Source: Amoebophrya sp. A120
Lineage: Eukaryota > Sar > Dinophyceae > Syndiniales > Amoebophryaceae
NCBI GenBank assembly: GCA_905178155.1
Contig: CAJINV010000004.1
Coordinates: forward strand, 4,644,518 to 4,708,517
Direction of reading: 5' to 3'
DNA length: 64,000 bases
Below are positions 24,072 through 34,663 of this stretch, one piece after another. Under the pieces are notes generated by a model that had not been told where the DNA came from, did no database searches, and saw nothing but the letters and a program-made list of their open reading frames with translations. The translations under genes were made by a program, and so were the position numbers. The stretch's first letter is position 1, and every line of letters begins with the position of its first letter.

Positions 24072-26055
24072 CTAGACCCGGCTTGTTATTACGCAGTTGT
24101 TAGCGGAGTAGACATTGGCATTGCTTGACATTGACAAAAGCAACAAGCGGCGACGCGACCGGGTCTGAAGCTGTGTGGCTTCCGTATCCGTACCTTAATG
24201 TTCGCAAGTGTACAAAAAACCTGGAGCAACGTGCTCCCCCGAGCAGCGCGACTGCGCCTGAAGCTGTGTGGCTTCCTTATCTTTGGAAGGGGGAAAAACT
24301 TGATGCGTGCTGTTGTTGTAGTTGTTTACAGCAAGAAAAAGAATCGTAAATGCATACATGTTGATGCAACTCCACCTGTACTTCGTTGCTTTAACCGTTG
24401 AGAGAACAGTATTGGAAACTATCCCAGAAGAAGTGTCGGGACCTCTAGTACAATTTGACGTAATTTGATGAATAACCAGCGAGTTGCACCCCTACCTCCC
24501 TAACCCTTCACTCACAAAACTATTTTGTTGAACGAGACGTAGTTCTCTCGCTTTCAAAAATCGGAGGAACACAATGATGGAGTGCTTTTCGTCGACGTCC
24601 TCAGCATACTTACAAAGAAGTCGTGGTCCTCCCCTTTATGCAAGCTGCAGCCGGACGGGTGTCTCGAGGCGCTTGCATGGAGGGCGGCACTGCTCATGAA
24701 GGCCAGTATAAGTTAGTCTTAGCTCGAACTATGGGAAGATCAGCTGCCATACTTTTTTGTGACTGCCAAGCATTCACCGACCGTAGACAGTGTTCTACGG
24801 TTTTCCTGTAGTTGTTGATGTGTAAGTAGCGACCAGGATTTTATCGACGTCATGTTATCACTGATAGTTCTTGTAAAGGTGCTAGAAGGTGTGCACAACT
24901 CGAAGGAGCAGTAGAGGTACGCGATGCATGATTTTGCAGAAGTCACCTTCTACCCTCTCACTGTCACAACTTCCTTGACAGACAAGTCATGTCGGGCGCA
25001 TGCATAATTCTTACGCAGTGGCGGGAAAAATCTGTGCTGTAGCTGCAATCTGGGTTTTGATGCCCAATGTCGTGTACTGATGTTAGGCGTGTACTGATGT
25101 TAGCAGAACTTGTAGATGTAGTTCTGGACGGGTAGTTCTTGGAGTGTCTTAGAGACTCAGACTTGAATAGCGACTGGCTCCTCACGACACGCAGTTGCAC
25201 TTAATAGCAGCTTTCCATAGTGTAGCTCTTTACGACCGTCAGGAAGCTTCATCTTGCAGATTCTCATTCTGGATGTTGACTAGGACTACCTCGACGTTCT
25301 TGATCCGTACCCCGGATTGGGTTGTCTCCACCATTTTATGTTGCACATCATTCGACGAGTAAGCATCATTGCAGTTGTGGTCCTCGCTGCAGACCATGTC
25401 GCCTAGAAGTAAGAACTTTTCCGGTTGTACATGAGCACGGCAGGATTTATTCTGTTAAGGTCAACATGTGATAATTGATTGTCATTTATCAACAACGACT
25501 TGGCCTGCTTTAAAGCGGATCGTAGATTCTCACAACCCTTGGTAAATGTGACAGCACTGCATCAACATACGAGGTCCACCGACGGGTGTGAGCAGCATTC
25601 CAACCAATACATGAAGATGTAACTACGCAACCCGCTGTTTATTGCTCTTCTTGCCATCCCCATGAAGAAGAAGATCGTGCGAAAATGATTATGAATGAGT
25701 CAGGAGATGATTCTGTGTTCATGAACCAAGATAAGAAGCGTCTCCATGATGACCCCTTGCGAAAGCAGTAGTGCAGGAAGTCTGTGAAAATAGTCGCAAC
25801 GACCAACTGTCGTCGTTCTGTGTGCGAGCTTTCGTGTTTCTGGTAGTTGCTCCTGGTGTGTGTATTCGTGTTGTGGTTGCCTTCGTTTTTCTTGCAGTAG
25901 ACGCTTTGGAGGTGATAAGTTCAGCAACATTTTCTGCCGGTCTAGATGACTCAGTGCCCGCGCTTCGACGTCAAGAGGAAGAGAGGACCCCCACCGCCTG
26001 CAGCGAGCATTTTCCCGCCGAATGATAAAATTAGATCCGGTTTTGTTGATTGATC
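24072..26055. other. intergenic, about 2 kb, with small direct repeats
   Basis: No gene seen. A 19-base sequence CTGAAGCTGTGTGGCTTCC occurs twice, at 24165-24183 and 24258-24276, and a short tandem copy of GTGTACTGATGTTAG occurs near 25073-25102. Their role, if any, is unknown. Confidence 0.5.
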
Positions 26056-29000
26056 ATGAAGCGCGTCCTTCAGAAAACCTCCGAACACCTTGCGGACCGA
26101 ACCGGTCCACGCATTTGTGTCCTCGGAGACGAACTCGCTGGGTTAGCGACCGCTTTTCTGCTGCGGGAAAAGCTACCACACGCGGAGGTGTTTCTGATTG
26201 GTTTTAGCTCTGGTGTGAATCGCCGGGTCGGGTCACGAAGCGAGTGGTTCCGGGCGAGGACGGGGAGAGATGTTGCGGATTGCCAACAGCGCGCTGCTGA
26301 AGGCGAATATGAAGCAACGCGAACGCGAGCCGGTACCCTTCATCTGCAGCAGCTGTGCGACAGACCTGGCAGGAGCACTGTGCCTCCTTCACCTTCTAAG
26401 ACTTCTGTACAACATCTGCAGAAAGCCAGTTCGGCCGAGAACTACATCACCGGTAGTTATTTCCTTCTGGAAAGTGGCATGTACTCGTCCATTACGTGCA
26501 ACCGCGCAGGGCGGGAGGCGTTGGGATTGGTAAAACGGCTGAACGTCGCGCATCACTTACGCCTCGCCGAGGCCAAACCCTCGTCGAAATACTACTGCAA
26601 ACTCGACCGCAGGAAGCTTTCCTGGACGTTTTGGCTGTGGGATAGCATAAGGCTTGCCCTCTCAAGTAGTAGAGCCGGAAGCACCTTAGACGGAGAAGCT
26701 GCAAGTAGGTCTTCATCTTCTACTTCGCCCCTCCTGCCACTGAGCGTCGTCCCACCTGCTGCAAGAACGTCTACTCGAGGAACAACGCCCTCAGTTGTTA
26801 CCACCTGCAGTGACAGAACTACGTCGTGGAATATAGTGGCAGAAGCTCCTGCTTGTCAAAGGGGTCAACATGATTTGGCCTGCTCTTTTGTCCTCCGCGA
26901 CCCGCTCTCGGCTCGCGGCGTTTTCCGTTTTGGAATCTCGTTTCTCAGCGATCTGGTCCGACCGCGGATGTTGTTCCAGTGGAAACGAGATCTGGTCACG
27001 GGAATGGAAACCCTCTGGAGAGCGATATTTGCGAAGATGAACGTGGCACTAACTAGTGACGGGTTGATATTCAACAAGCTCCTTAGTTCGCTGGCTGCAA
27101 AGACAGCGAGGAGACACGACGAGCCCCGTGAATTTGCGCTGGCAACGGCAGGGGTCCCGGCAGATGTTGGAGCAAGCAGTACTGGGAGTTCATCAAATTC
27201 TGATGTCTTGTCGCGGACCTACAACTCAACAAGCGATGGCGTTTTAGGACTCTTTCGAAATAAATCTGGAGCCGATGGTACCTGCAAAAATGATGATGTG
27301 ATCAGAAGTACCTCCAACGTGGTTGCTCCCGCTAACGGACAGCTCGTCGAAGTACCAAAATTTGCTTCCGCCAAGGGATCAGAAGTACCAAAGGAAAAGG
27401 TCTCTTCCGCCACCCCCATAATTGAAGATGCAACGACCTCTATAGCAGGTCCGGAACTCACTGTGCGTGATTTTTTCCAAGAACGGTTTGGGGCCGGTGT
27501 AGCTCGGAATTTGCTGGACGCCGTGGTACACGCGCAATATGGAGTGAAAGAAGGCCGCGCGGCGGCCGCAACTACATCTACAAATCATGCTGGAGCAAGC
27601 CCATCAAATTCAATACACATCTCGCCCCGCCACTGTTTTCCGCGCATCTACGCAAATTCGCGATTCTACAGTCGGTACCTGGGCTCCGTGCTCCTCGGCG
27701 GATTTTGGAGCTTGTTCCACCCGAACAGAAGCTGGCTCTGCCTCTCGGCCTGTGACCCGCTCTTGCTGCAAGTGCTGCACACGAAGGGGCGGTGCTACTC
27801 GTTCGTTGGCGGCCTCGAGTTCCTCGCGAAAACCCTGGAATGGCGCATCGCGACGCGAGCGATAGGAGAGTCTTCATTAAGAGCTTCCTCTTACCACCAC
27901 GAAAGAATTCTATCGAGGTTGGCGGCGCCTCATGGTGTGCCACGACCATCGTCAACGGGACAAAAAGAAAACGAAGAAACTGCTGCCTGTTCATCCAGTG
28001 CTCAGGCGGTCGGTCGCGAGCTGCAGACAACACAAAGAGAACAGAGGCAGACCACTACAACGCCTACAACCATACGCCAGGACGAGTCTCGTCTTATAGA
28101 TTCGACAAGCGCACCGCCTGGCCAAGAAAGCACCGACATCACAGACATCTTGCGGATCTGTACGTCGACACCGGAACAAGTGGACCACGACCATTACGAT
28201 GCCCTTTCCAGCGTGCGGCGAACGAAATTTGCAGTCGCTTATCGCAATGACGCTCTAGATGGGGACTACCTGGCCCGGTTGAAACAGGATCTGAAATTCT
28301 CAGATCATACCCAAGCGCAGCAGGAGACGAGGAGAAAAAGCGATGTTGTATCCCAGTCTTGTTCACGAGCGAGGACTTCTGCAAGAGATGCATCCCTGCA
28401 GCTCGAGGACAGTTGTCGCATTTCCAATGGCAATGCGCACCAGAGTTCCGTCGAATCCGAGGACGACGCGGCGCACCGGCAACGCCAATGCCCTCAAGAG
28501 CATTTTGTCAAACTACGAGGAGACAGAAGGCTAGAACAAGATAACGTGAAGGATCGTGAAGCATCTAGTGGGCCGGAAGATCATGGGACAAACACGACGC
28601 CGAGCTCATCTTGGACTGAGATTCGGGACGTGGATTGTCTCGTGTCCGCTCTACCAGCGCAGGAGACTGCAAAGCTCCTCCTCGCGATGGAACCGGAAAG
28701 AAGTTGTAGGCCGGACGTCGACAACATACAGAGAAATGAAACACAACAAGCACCAGGGGACGATGCAGATCTCAGACCGACACCGGTTGCTCTGAAGGCT
28801 CTCCGGGAACTGGGTGCGAGCTTGCGTGATCTGCAAACGGTGGCCTGCAGCGTCGTCTCGCTCTTATGGACGGAAAAGCTAAAGCCAAAGCTTCTAAAAG
28901 GCGGAGGTTACTATGCGGCATCGAGTTCCACAGTCTCTTCCGCTACTTTTCATTCGAGGCTGTTCCCACCCCTACGTCGGACGACAGTTACTGTTACTAT

Positions 29001-29514
29001 GGGTGATGTTGTTGGGCGAGCGGTGGATGGACGCGGAAGCGAGCAGGGAAATGTGAACACGAACACTGCTGGAAGAACGGCAGGCATTGGAGATGTCATT
29101 CAGTTCTTCGTACCCGAAACGATCCCGGGCACACGGCACGAGAACGAAGCTACTGCAGCAAGGGGTCCCACGTTGTACAATGGCGGGAATAGTACAACAA
29201 AAATTGCGGGACCACACAATACTAAGCTCGCGGACCACGAGTATGCCTGCGGCATTGGTGCCGAAGAGGCACAGCAATTTCTCAAAATTCCGCACCCCGC
29301 CGACCACTCCACTTCCACAGCCCACAAGTACGCCTTCCCCGTCTACGAGGCGGAGACGCACACGAAGCTCCTGCGTCAGGCGGTGCGCTGCGGCGCCGCG
29401 GCGAATTTTCATGTGGTGGGGCGAAGTTACCATGGTGTCTCTCCAGCGGAGGAGGTGGTCGCAGCACGAAAGCTTGTCGACCGGATTTCTGGCAGGTTCG
29501 GAAATAGCGTGTAG
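26056..29514 (+). CDS. PPOX: protoporphyrinogen-oxidase-like FAD protein, enlarged
   Basis: A single 1,152-residue exon. It shows the order of motifs of the HemY/PPOX family (oxidation of protoporphyrinogen IX to protoporphyrin IX, the penultimate step of haem synthesis). There is an N-terminal Rossmann start (RICVLGDELAGLATAFLL, residues about 18-35) and LLESGMYSS, matching the ELGPRS region. Next come VRDFFQERFGAGVARNLLDA and CYSFVGGLEFLAKTLEWRI, matching the SFKGGMQ region. The set ends with VDCLVSALPAQETAKLL and a C-terminal VGRSYHGVSPAEEV FAD motif. The family is usually about 450-550 residues; the excess lies in low-complexity insertions. The dinucleotide motif is altered (GDELAG for GxGxxG), and the usual Glu after strand two is absent, so activity is uncertain. 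ATG 26056 is the first Met in frame; stop is TAG. No introner is present. Confidence 0.7.
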   Translation: MKRVLQKTSEHLADRTGPRICVLGDELAGLATAFLLREKLPHAEVFLIGFSSGVNRRVGSRSEWFRARTGRDVADCQQRAAEGEYEATRTRAGTLHLQQLCDRPGRSTVPPSPSKTSVQHLQKASSAENYITGSYFLLESGMYSSITCNRAGREALGLVKRLNVAHHLRLAEAKPSSKYYCKLDRRKLSWTFWLWDSIRLALSSSRAGSTLDGEAASRSSSSTSPLLPLSVVPPAARTSTRGTTPSVVTTCSDRTTSWNIVAEAPACQRGQHDLACSFVLRDPLSARGVFRFGISFLSDLVRPRMLFQWKRDLVTGMETLWRAIFAKMNVALTSDGLIFNKLLSSLAAKTARRHDEPREFALATAGVPADVGASSTGSSSNSDVLSRTYNSTSDGVLGLFRNKSGADGTCKNDDVIRSTSNVVAPANGQLVEVPKFASAKGSEVPKEKVSSATPIIEDATTSIAGPELTVRDFFQERFGAGVARNLLDAVVHAQYGVKEGRAAAATTSTNHAGASPSNSIHISPRHCFPRIYANSRFYSRYLGSVLLGGFWSLFHPNRSWLCLSACDPLLLQVLHTKGRCYSFVGGLEFLAKTLEWRIATRAIGESSLRASSYHHERILSRLAAPHGVPRPSSTGQKENEETAACSSSAQAVGRELQTTQREQRQTTTTPTTIRQDESRLIDSTSAPPGQESTDITDILRICTSTPEQVDHDHYDALSSVRRTKFAVAYRNDALDGDYLARLKQDLKFSDHTQAQQETRRKSDVVSQSCSRARTSARDASLQLEDSCRISNGNAHQSSVESEDDAAHRQRQCPQEHFVKLRGDRRLEQDNVKDREASSGPEDHGTNTTPSSSWTEIRDVDCLVSALPAQETAKLLLAMEPERSCRPDVDNIQRNETQQAPGDDADLRPTPVALKALRELGASLRDLQTVACSVVSLLWTEKLKPKLLKGGGYYAASSSTVSSATFHSRLFPPLRRTTVTVTMGDVVGRAVDGRGSEQGNVNTNTAGRTAGIGDVIQFFVPETIPGTRHENEATAARGPTLYNGGNSTTKIAGPHNTKLADHEYACGIGAEEAQQFLKIPHPADHSTSTAHKYAFPVYEAETHTKLLRQAVRCGAAANFHVVGRSYHGVSPAEEVVAARKLVDRISGRFGNSV

Positions 29515-30062
29515 GCGTGGAGCTCGTCCTTGGAAAACAGAAGCAGCGCTGCGCGGACGTGTTTTTTCTGCAAAAGGAAATACAAATATCCGCGTGTGTA
29601 TATTACATGGGAGAACTCTTTTTGCAAAATAAACATAAGCTGTCGCCGCGAAAAGAACCACGCTTTTATTTCGCTGAATGTGTGCAGCTGCAGCTACAGC
29701 TTCCCCGATCATAGAGTGGGTCAATTAAAGAATTATGACGCTTGCATTCATGATCCACATCCCCTGGCCAGCGCCAGGAAGATTGAGGGCTTCTTCGCAT
29801 TGATGTTCTTCAAGCTGTGATGTTCTGTGAAAATATTTTGTTTGGCGGTCCTGTTTCCGATCGGTCTATGTAGAGGAACGCCGGGCAACGTGAACGCCAC
29901 TCGACGATGTGTACAGTAGTAACAAACTAGGGGGAGCAGCACCAGCATTGATCACCAGATATAGAAGATGTACAAGAAGTTGCTCTTCAATTCCTTTCCA
30001 TTTTGTCAGCAGCCTATTTACAAATAATCTCGAGTGGACTTCATCAAACCCCAACTTCTACC
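29515..30062. other. intergenic, about 550 bp
   Basis: Short AT-richer spacer between the TAG stop of the upstream gene and the ATG of the methyltransferase. Nothing recognisable. Confidence 0.5.
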
Positions 30063-31611
30063 ATGTCCCCCGAAGTGACAGTCTTCTTCGCGACCTGGAA
30101 CCAGGATTCCGTTGCGTTTCGAGATGCGATCAAAGCGCAAGTGGCGGACCAGCACGAGGACCACAACCAAAATCTTACCTTCACCGACGTCGATACTCTC
30201 GACGAGGACCTGGACGAGCTCTTCCCAACGTCAGATAAGCTCGCCTCCAGCGACGAAGATTATTTGGCGCTCCCCTTCGCCGAGCTGAAACAGGACAGCG
30301 TGTCGATTTTAGTCCCCAGAGCAGAGATTTTTTCGGAAGCGGCGGTGTGTGCTGACAGTGCTTCAGCAGCTGCTTCCGGAGCAGGAGGTCCTCGTGCGGG
30401 GAATGTCAAGATTGACTTCGCCTCGACCGCCCACCGCTTTCTCAATACGATTTTAACGCAGAAAGACCCGGGAAACGCGGCCCGCGAGAAGTACCGACAG
30501 GCCGCCCTGGGCGTGGACGTGGTGGGCGGGGCCAGCAGCGGGTGCTGCAACCCGGGACGGGACTTCACGGCGGTTTCCCGGCAACTGGGCTACACGGATG
30601 CCGACATGGCAGCGAACCAGGAGGCCAACCTGGGTCTCGGGTGCGGCAACCCGCGGGACTTCGCCAAATTGCTTCCCGGGGAGACGTATGTATTGCAAAA
30701 GTATCGTACTCGTATAAATGCATTACAAATTTCCTCAGCATGAGAAAGTGAAAGAAAATTTGTAATGCGGACTTGCCTTAAGAAAAGTTTTCATGATTGC
30801 AATACGAGCGTGATGCTTTTGGACAGGATACGACGGTCATGGACCTCGGGTCGGGGGCGGGCTTCGACTGCTTCCTCTGCAGCGACGTGGTGGGACCGAC
30901 GGGTAAAGTGATCGGAGTGGACATGACACCCGAGATGCTTGCGAAGGCCCGGGCGATTTTGGCGCAGAAGAAGGACAAGGAGATGATAACGATGGCGAAT
31001 CAGGAAAGCGAAAGTACGAATCGCCAGTCTCCTCATGCAATATTAAACGTCGAGTTTCGACTCGGGGAGCTGGACAACCTGCCGTGCGGCGACGGGCTGG
31101 TCGACTGCGTGATTTCGAACTGCGTGATCAACTTGGTGCCCGACAAGAAGCGGGTCTACGGCGAAATGCTGCGCGTCCTGAAGCCCGGGGGCAGGATTGC
31201 GGTCTCCGACATCGTATGCATTGCAAAAGTATCGCACTCGTATAAATGCATTTCATTAAATTTCCGCAGCATTAGATAGAAATGAAATTTGTAGTGAGGG
31301 TTTACCTTGAGAAAAAAAATAATGCATGACTGCAATTACCACGAGTGCGATACTTTTGCACAGGATACCTCGTGAAGCTGTCGGCAAAGGAGCTGCCCAC
31401 GGCCCTGAAGTCGGACGAATCCTACGCCTGCTGAGTCGGGGGCGCGGTGGGAGTCACCGCGCTGCAACAAGACCTGGAGGACGCGGGTTTCGCGGCCGTT
31501 CAGGTGCTGATCAAAGAGGAAAGTCGAGAGGTTATCGCGGGCTGGCTACCGGGCAGTGGAGCCGAAAAGTACGTCGCCTCCGCACAAATTACGGCCCAGA
31601 AGCCGTTGTAA
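30063..31611 (+). CDS. arsM: arsenite S-adenosylmethionine methyltransferase, candidate selenoprotein
   Basis: Exons 30063-30686, 30836-31214 and 31373-31611 give 413 codons. The family transfers methyl groups from S-adenosylmethionine to arsenite. SAM motif I ([15 protein letters not shown]) is rebuilt only by removing IE-B3. GVDMTPEML, the family Cys in ISNCVINL, and [16 protein letters not shown] follow. An N-terminal Cys pair (SSGCCN) matches the arsenic-binding cysteines. An in-frame TGA at 31432-31434 follows ESYAC and precedes VGGAVGV; family members have Cys at this place (GEC-LGGA type). The frame then continues for 59 codons with family-like sequence ([17 protein letters not shown]) to TAA at 31609-31611. 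TGA is the normal stop of several neighbouring genes, so selenocysteine is the likelier reading. I saw no convincing SECIS stem. The first 150 residues are an unusual acidic N-terminal region. Confidence 0.85.
30687..30830. mobile_element. introner element IE-B3
   Basis: 144 bp, the smallest copy. The left end is TATGTATTGCAAAAGTATCG; the right end is GCTTTTGGACAGGATA. The inside is the reverse complement of IE-B9, so this copy is inserted in the opposite orientation. Flanks AGACG and CGACG match at 4 of 5. Removal rebuilds [13 protein letters not shown], the conserved SAM-binding motif, which is strong independent proof of the junction. Confidence 0.93.
31215..31367. mobile_element. introner element IE-B4
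   Basis: 153 bp. The left end is TATGCATTGCAAAAGTATCG; the right end is CGATACTTTTGCACAGGATA. Same reversed orientation as IE-B3. Flanks CATCG and CCTCG match at 4 of 5 (31210-31214, 31368-31372). Removal gives GTG (Val) in [13 protein letters not shown], the expected family sequence. Confidence 0.9.
31432..31434 (+). other. in-frame TGA, probable selenocysteine codon
   Basis: The TGA follows TGC and precedes GTC GGG GGC GCG. It sits where related arsenite methyltransferases carry a catalytic Cys just before a Gly-Gly-Ala motif. The downstream frame keeps family conservation to a proper TAA 58 codons later. A Trp reassignment or a nonsense mutation are the alternatives. Confidence 0.65.
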
Positions 31612-32760
31612 CGTCTGCTCAGAGAAAAGTCGTTCCGCAAAGTTCTGTTGACGAGGAGCTGCAGCAGAAAATGTGCCATTCGTGGCTCGTGCTTTTTCAT
31701 CAACACTCGAATCAAATGCAAGAAGTACAGCTCCTTCACAGCTTCAAATAATATCGTGGCGTTTTGTTTTTTTTTCCAATCAAGTACAGACAGTGTATCA
31801 GTGACAATTCATGCTGGTTGTGTATCCTACTAGAAAGTGAAGTAAGCCAAAGGACCTGAGTAAGTGACAATCAGCCATGAGTTTGATATTCTTCACGCAA
31901 CCATGATCATCAGGATCTATTAGAAAACGGAAGGCACCGTGTGGCTTTCGTAAAAGACACTACGAAGGAGCAATCATCAAGTTGCTAAACTCACGTGAGT
32001 AGTTTTTAATTATTTTGATTTCGAGCAGGAACGGCAAAGCAAGAGGAACGAACCTGCAAGGAAGAAAACCCGACAGCGAACTCCTACTGACATTTTATCG
32101 TTATACGTGCCAAGAAATGTTGCGTTGGCGTTGATTTCCGCCTGGTCGGGATCCCAGTGGACAAGCCCAAGTGGTTTTCTTTTCGTAAAAAAAGAAGAAC
32201 TCGCATTTTTGTGCTAGCGGGCTTCCTCCTTCTTGCTGGTACATCATTTCGTTTTCATTCTCTTCGACGTATGGTTGAGTGAAGACACTGACTTGTTTGA
32301 TGAGAGCTTCAAGAGCAGCCCGGGAGCGGTTGCAGGCCTTTTCTCTTTGATTCGCTGATTTTATTTTTGCGTGTTTGATGTGCTCGCTTTCACTCGACGT
32401 AAATAAACTAACTGATTCGGCCAGATAAACCTCGTGGTCCGCTAATATTTATTTTTGAATTTTTTCGCCGCCGTCGTAGCATCACAACAAACTACGCGAG
32501 GCCCCCTGCTCGTGTTTTGGCTTATCCGGTGCGCCCTATGCAAGCAGGTCACAACTGTTGCTGCTGCCATCCCAAAGAGAGCGAGGGCGTAGCCGCAGCT
32601 ACATTAAGTGCACAGTTCTTGTTGATGAAGAACTTAAAGTTATCGTCCGGTAAGTGTTGTTTCTTGTAAGTGCACTTGCATACTTAACAAGGATAAGTAA
32701 CAAACGGTAAAAACCAGCTCCCACAAGTAACAAACGCCACAGAACGATCATCACAAGAAC
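31612..32760. other. intergenic and methyltransferase 3' region, about 1.1 kb
   Basis: No gene seen. The first 200 bases would be the 3' untranslated region and so the place for a SECIS element. A stem pairs GTTGACGAGGAGC (near 31647) with GCTTTTTCATCAAC (near 31691), but it lacks the UGA/GA quartet of SECIS elements. Confidence 0.45.
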
Positions 32761-34663
32761 ATGTTCGTCCGAGGTTTAGACGTGTCGCCGCCGCAGCGGG
32801 CCCTGAACGGGGGTCGGGAGACCATGACAAACCTCCGGGCGCTGAACGTTCCCTCGCTGTTCACGGGGAAAACTGGGTGTAGTATTCCCAGTCTGCAACA
32901 TTTTCTCCGGGACGACGAGCGGCTTGGTATAGATTCAGTCATATAGAGAAGATCAAGATTTAGCCACATACAACGTAGAAACATTTTCATCTATGCTTGG
33001 CTTCTCTTTTCACAATAAGAATAAACGTTGAAACTTTTTTACCACCTGCACTTCGTTTATCCAAGCTGGACCGCCACTGAGCAACATGCATCCACAACTA
33101 CAGATCCGAAGGAAACCCGCACCAGTTTTTTGTCACGGGACCGCAAGGTCGCGAAAAACGTGGTGTTTGGCACGATGGCGCGGCCCTGTTCGCTGCCGAC
33201 CTTGAAACCGATGGTCTTGGACGAACTGCAACAAGATTACACGTCGTCCGCCTCCCCGAAAAAGACGCGGCCACGAGCCGCCGGGGGCAGCCCGCCCAGG
33301 GTAAGCGTGTAGTAGGTCGTGTGTGTGTGTTTTGCTGGCGACCTAGACCACCTTTTCTTCGGTTTATTACAACAACATCAAGAGTTATCGAGGATCATGG
33401 CCATTGGATGTATCTATGCATTGTAAGTACTACGTGGCGACTCCGACTGCGATCGCGATTATGCAATTCTGAACCAAGTCCTTCTCTATTTCTTGAAATG
33501 ACCTCACTACATCGCAGGGTTTCGTCCGCCAATGGGTGAACGTGCGACAGCAGCTGCGTCAGTTGAACGGCGAGGTCGCGGTGCCCACGAGCCAGGAGCG
33601 CTTCCCCTGCGTTTCCCACACCCCGGGCCCAGGGACCTACGATCTCGTGGCGGAGGCCGCACCCGTGTTGACAATCGGGGGCAGCAGTGGTGCGTCGTCC
33701 TCGTCTACCGGTTCGAATCACCAAGGACAATTATATCAAGGTGCTGGGGCGAGCTCCATTGGCGGCGGAGCAGGTTCAAGTACTATCGGCGGCTCGTCGT
33801 CATCGGGCTCAGGTTCATCATCTTCTTCATCGTCAAAAAGCAAAGCGCTTCCGTCGTACACGCCAGAAGACCCCCTGGCGCACAAGTTCGCGGAAACGAA
33901 GAAGAAATTGTTGCACGGCCGCGACAAGACCGAATTCCAGTGCTTCGGCAGCTTCGCGGACCGGGGGCTGAGCGCCAGCCCCTTGAAGCAGCACGAGAAG
34001 AAGCAGAAGCCGCGGAGAAGCAAAAGCAAGAACACAACATCTTCCAATTACGTCCCCGTCACCGGGGCCGCAGGAGGCGGCACAAACACAAACAGCAACA
34101 ATAGTTTCATGCCTTCCTACTACACCATGACGCAAATGGGCAACGGCGGCGGCCAGAACAGCTCGTCGCAGCTATCGCCGTCTCTCAACAACTTCGGCGC
34201 GCCGTCACCGGGACCAGCTGCATCCGCTGCGCTCCAGAACAACGGTCCGGCATACTCGTCACCGCCGCATGCTGGGGGAGGGAAAAATGGAGGCTCATCT
34301 CTGGGTAAAAACCATCCGCCCAAGCAAGTAGCCGGCGTGCCCGCATCCCTCATGCCGGCGCCGGCGTTCCAGATCCACGGCAAGCCGAGCCCTCACCGAG
34401 GAAATCTGGACCGCAGCAAGATGGGGCTGATGCAGCCCGATTTTTGCTTCGACGACCACGACGGCAACCCCACAGGAAACAACAACTACAGCACGCCTTT
34501 TGTCTTCGCCGCGGAGGGCAGCAAGGCTGGGATTCAGCAGCCGGAGCAGCAGCCAGTGGGGCGGCGAATCTCGGAGGACACCAAAAATCGGTTTGAAATT
34601 TCCATGAACAAGTCCAAGTTCCCGCGCCCGGATATCGCGAATTTACCATACGATTTGAGTTGA
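32761..34663 (+). CDS. PG-rich (SHIPPO/STPGR-like) protein, possible flagellar component
   Basis: Exons 32761-32926, 33104-33300 and 33518-34663 give 502 residues. Both introns are GTA...AG in matching phase, and no introner is present. The sequence has one clear sperm-tail PG-rich motif, HTPGPGTYDL (residues about 148-157), preceded by a segment with VVFGTMARP, and further loosely similar Phe/Gly-Pro segments near the C-terminus. SHIPPO/STPGR repeats occur in axonemal and microtubule-associated proteins, so a flagellar role fits a motile protist stage. A long Ser/Gly/Asn/Gln-rich middle (Ser runs, NNN) separates the ends. With one good repeat the family call is moderate. Stop is TGA. Confidence 0.6.

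Noticed and set aside
31432-31434. UGA read as Trp through genetic-code reassignment
   Set aside because: Several genes here (2, 3, 4 and 8 in order) end at TGA with no coding sequence after it, and the residue aligned in the enzyme family is Cys rather than Trp. Kept only as a minor alternative.
31647-31704. Stem-loop in the methyltransferase 3' region as a SECI element for selenocysteine
   Set aside because: The stem GTTGACGAGGAGC with GCTTTTTCATCAAC is long, but the UGA/GA non-canonical quartet and the unpaired AA of the apical loop are not in place. I could not identify a SECIS element by eye.
33709-33726. GGTTCGAATC as the T-arm of a tRNA
   Set aside because: It is in coding sequence and no acceptor, D or anticodon stems pair around it. 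No tRNA gene was found elsewhere in the window.
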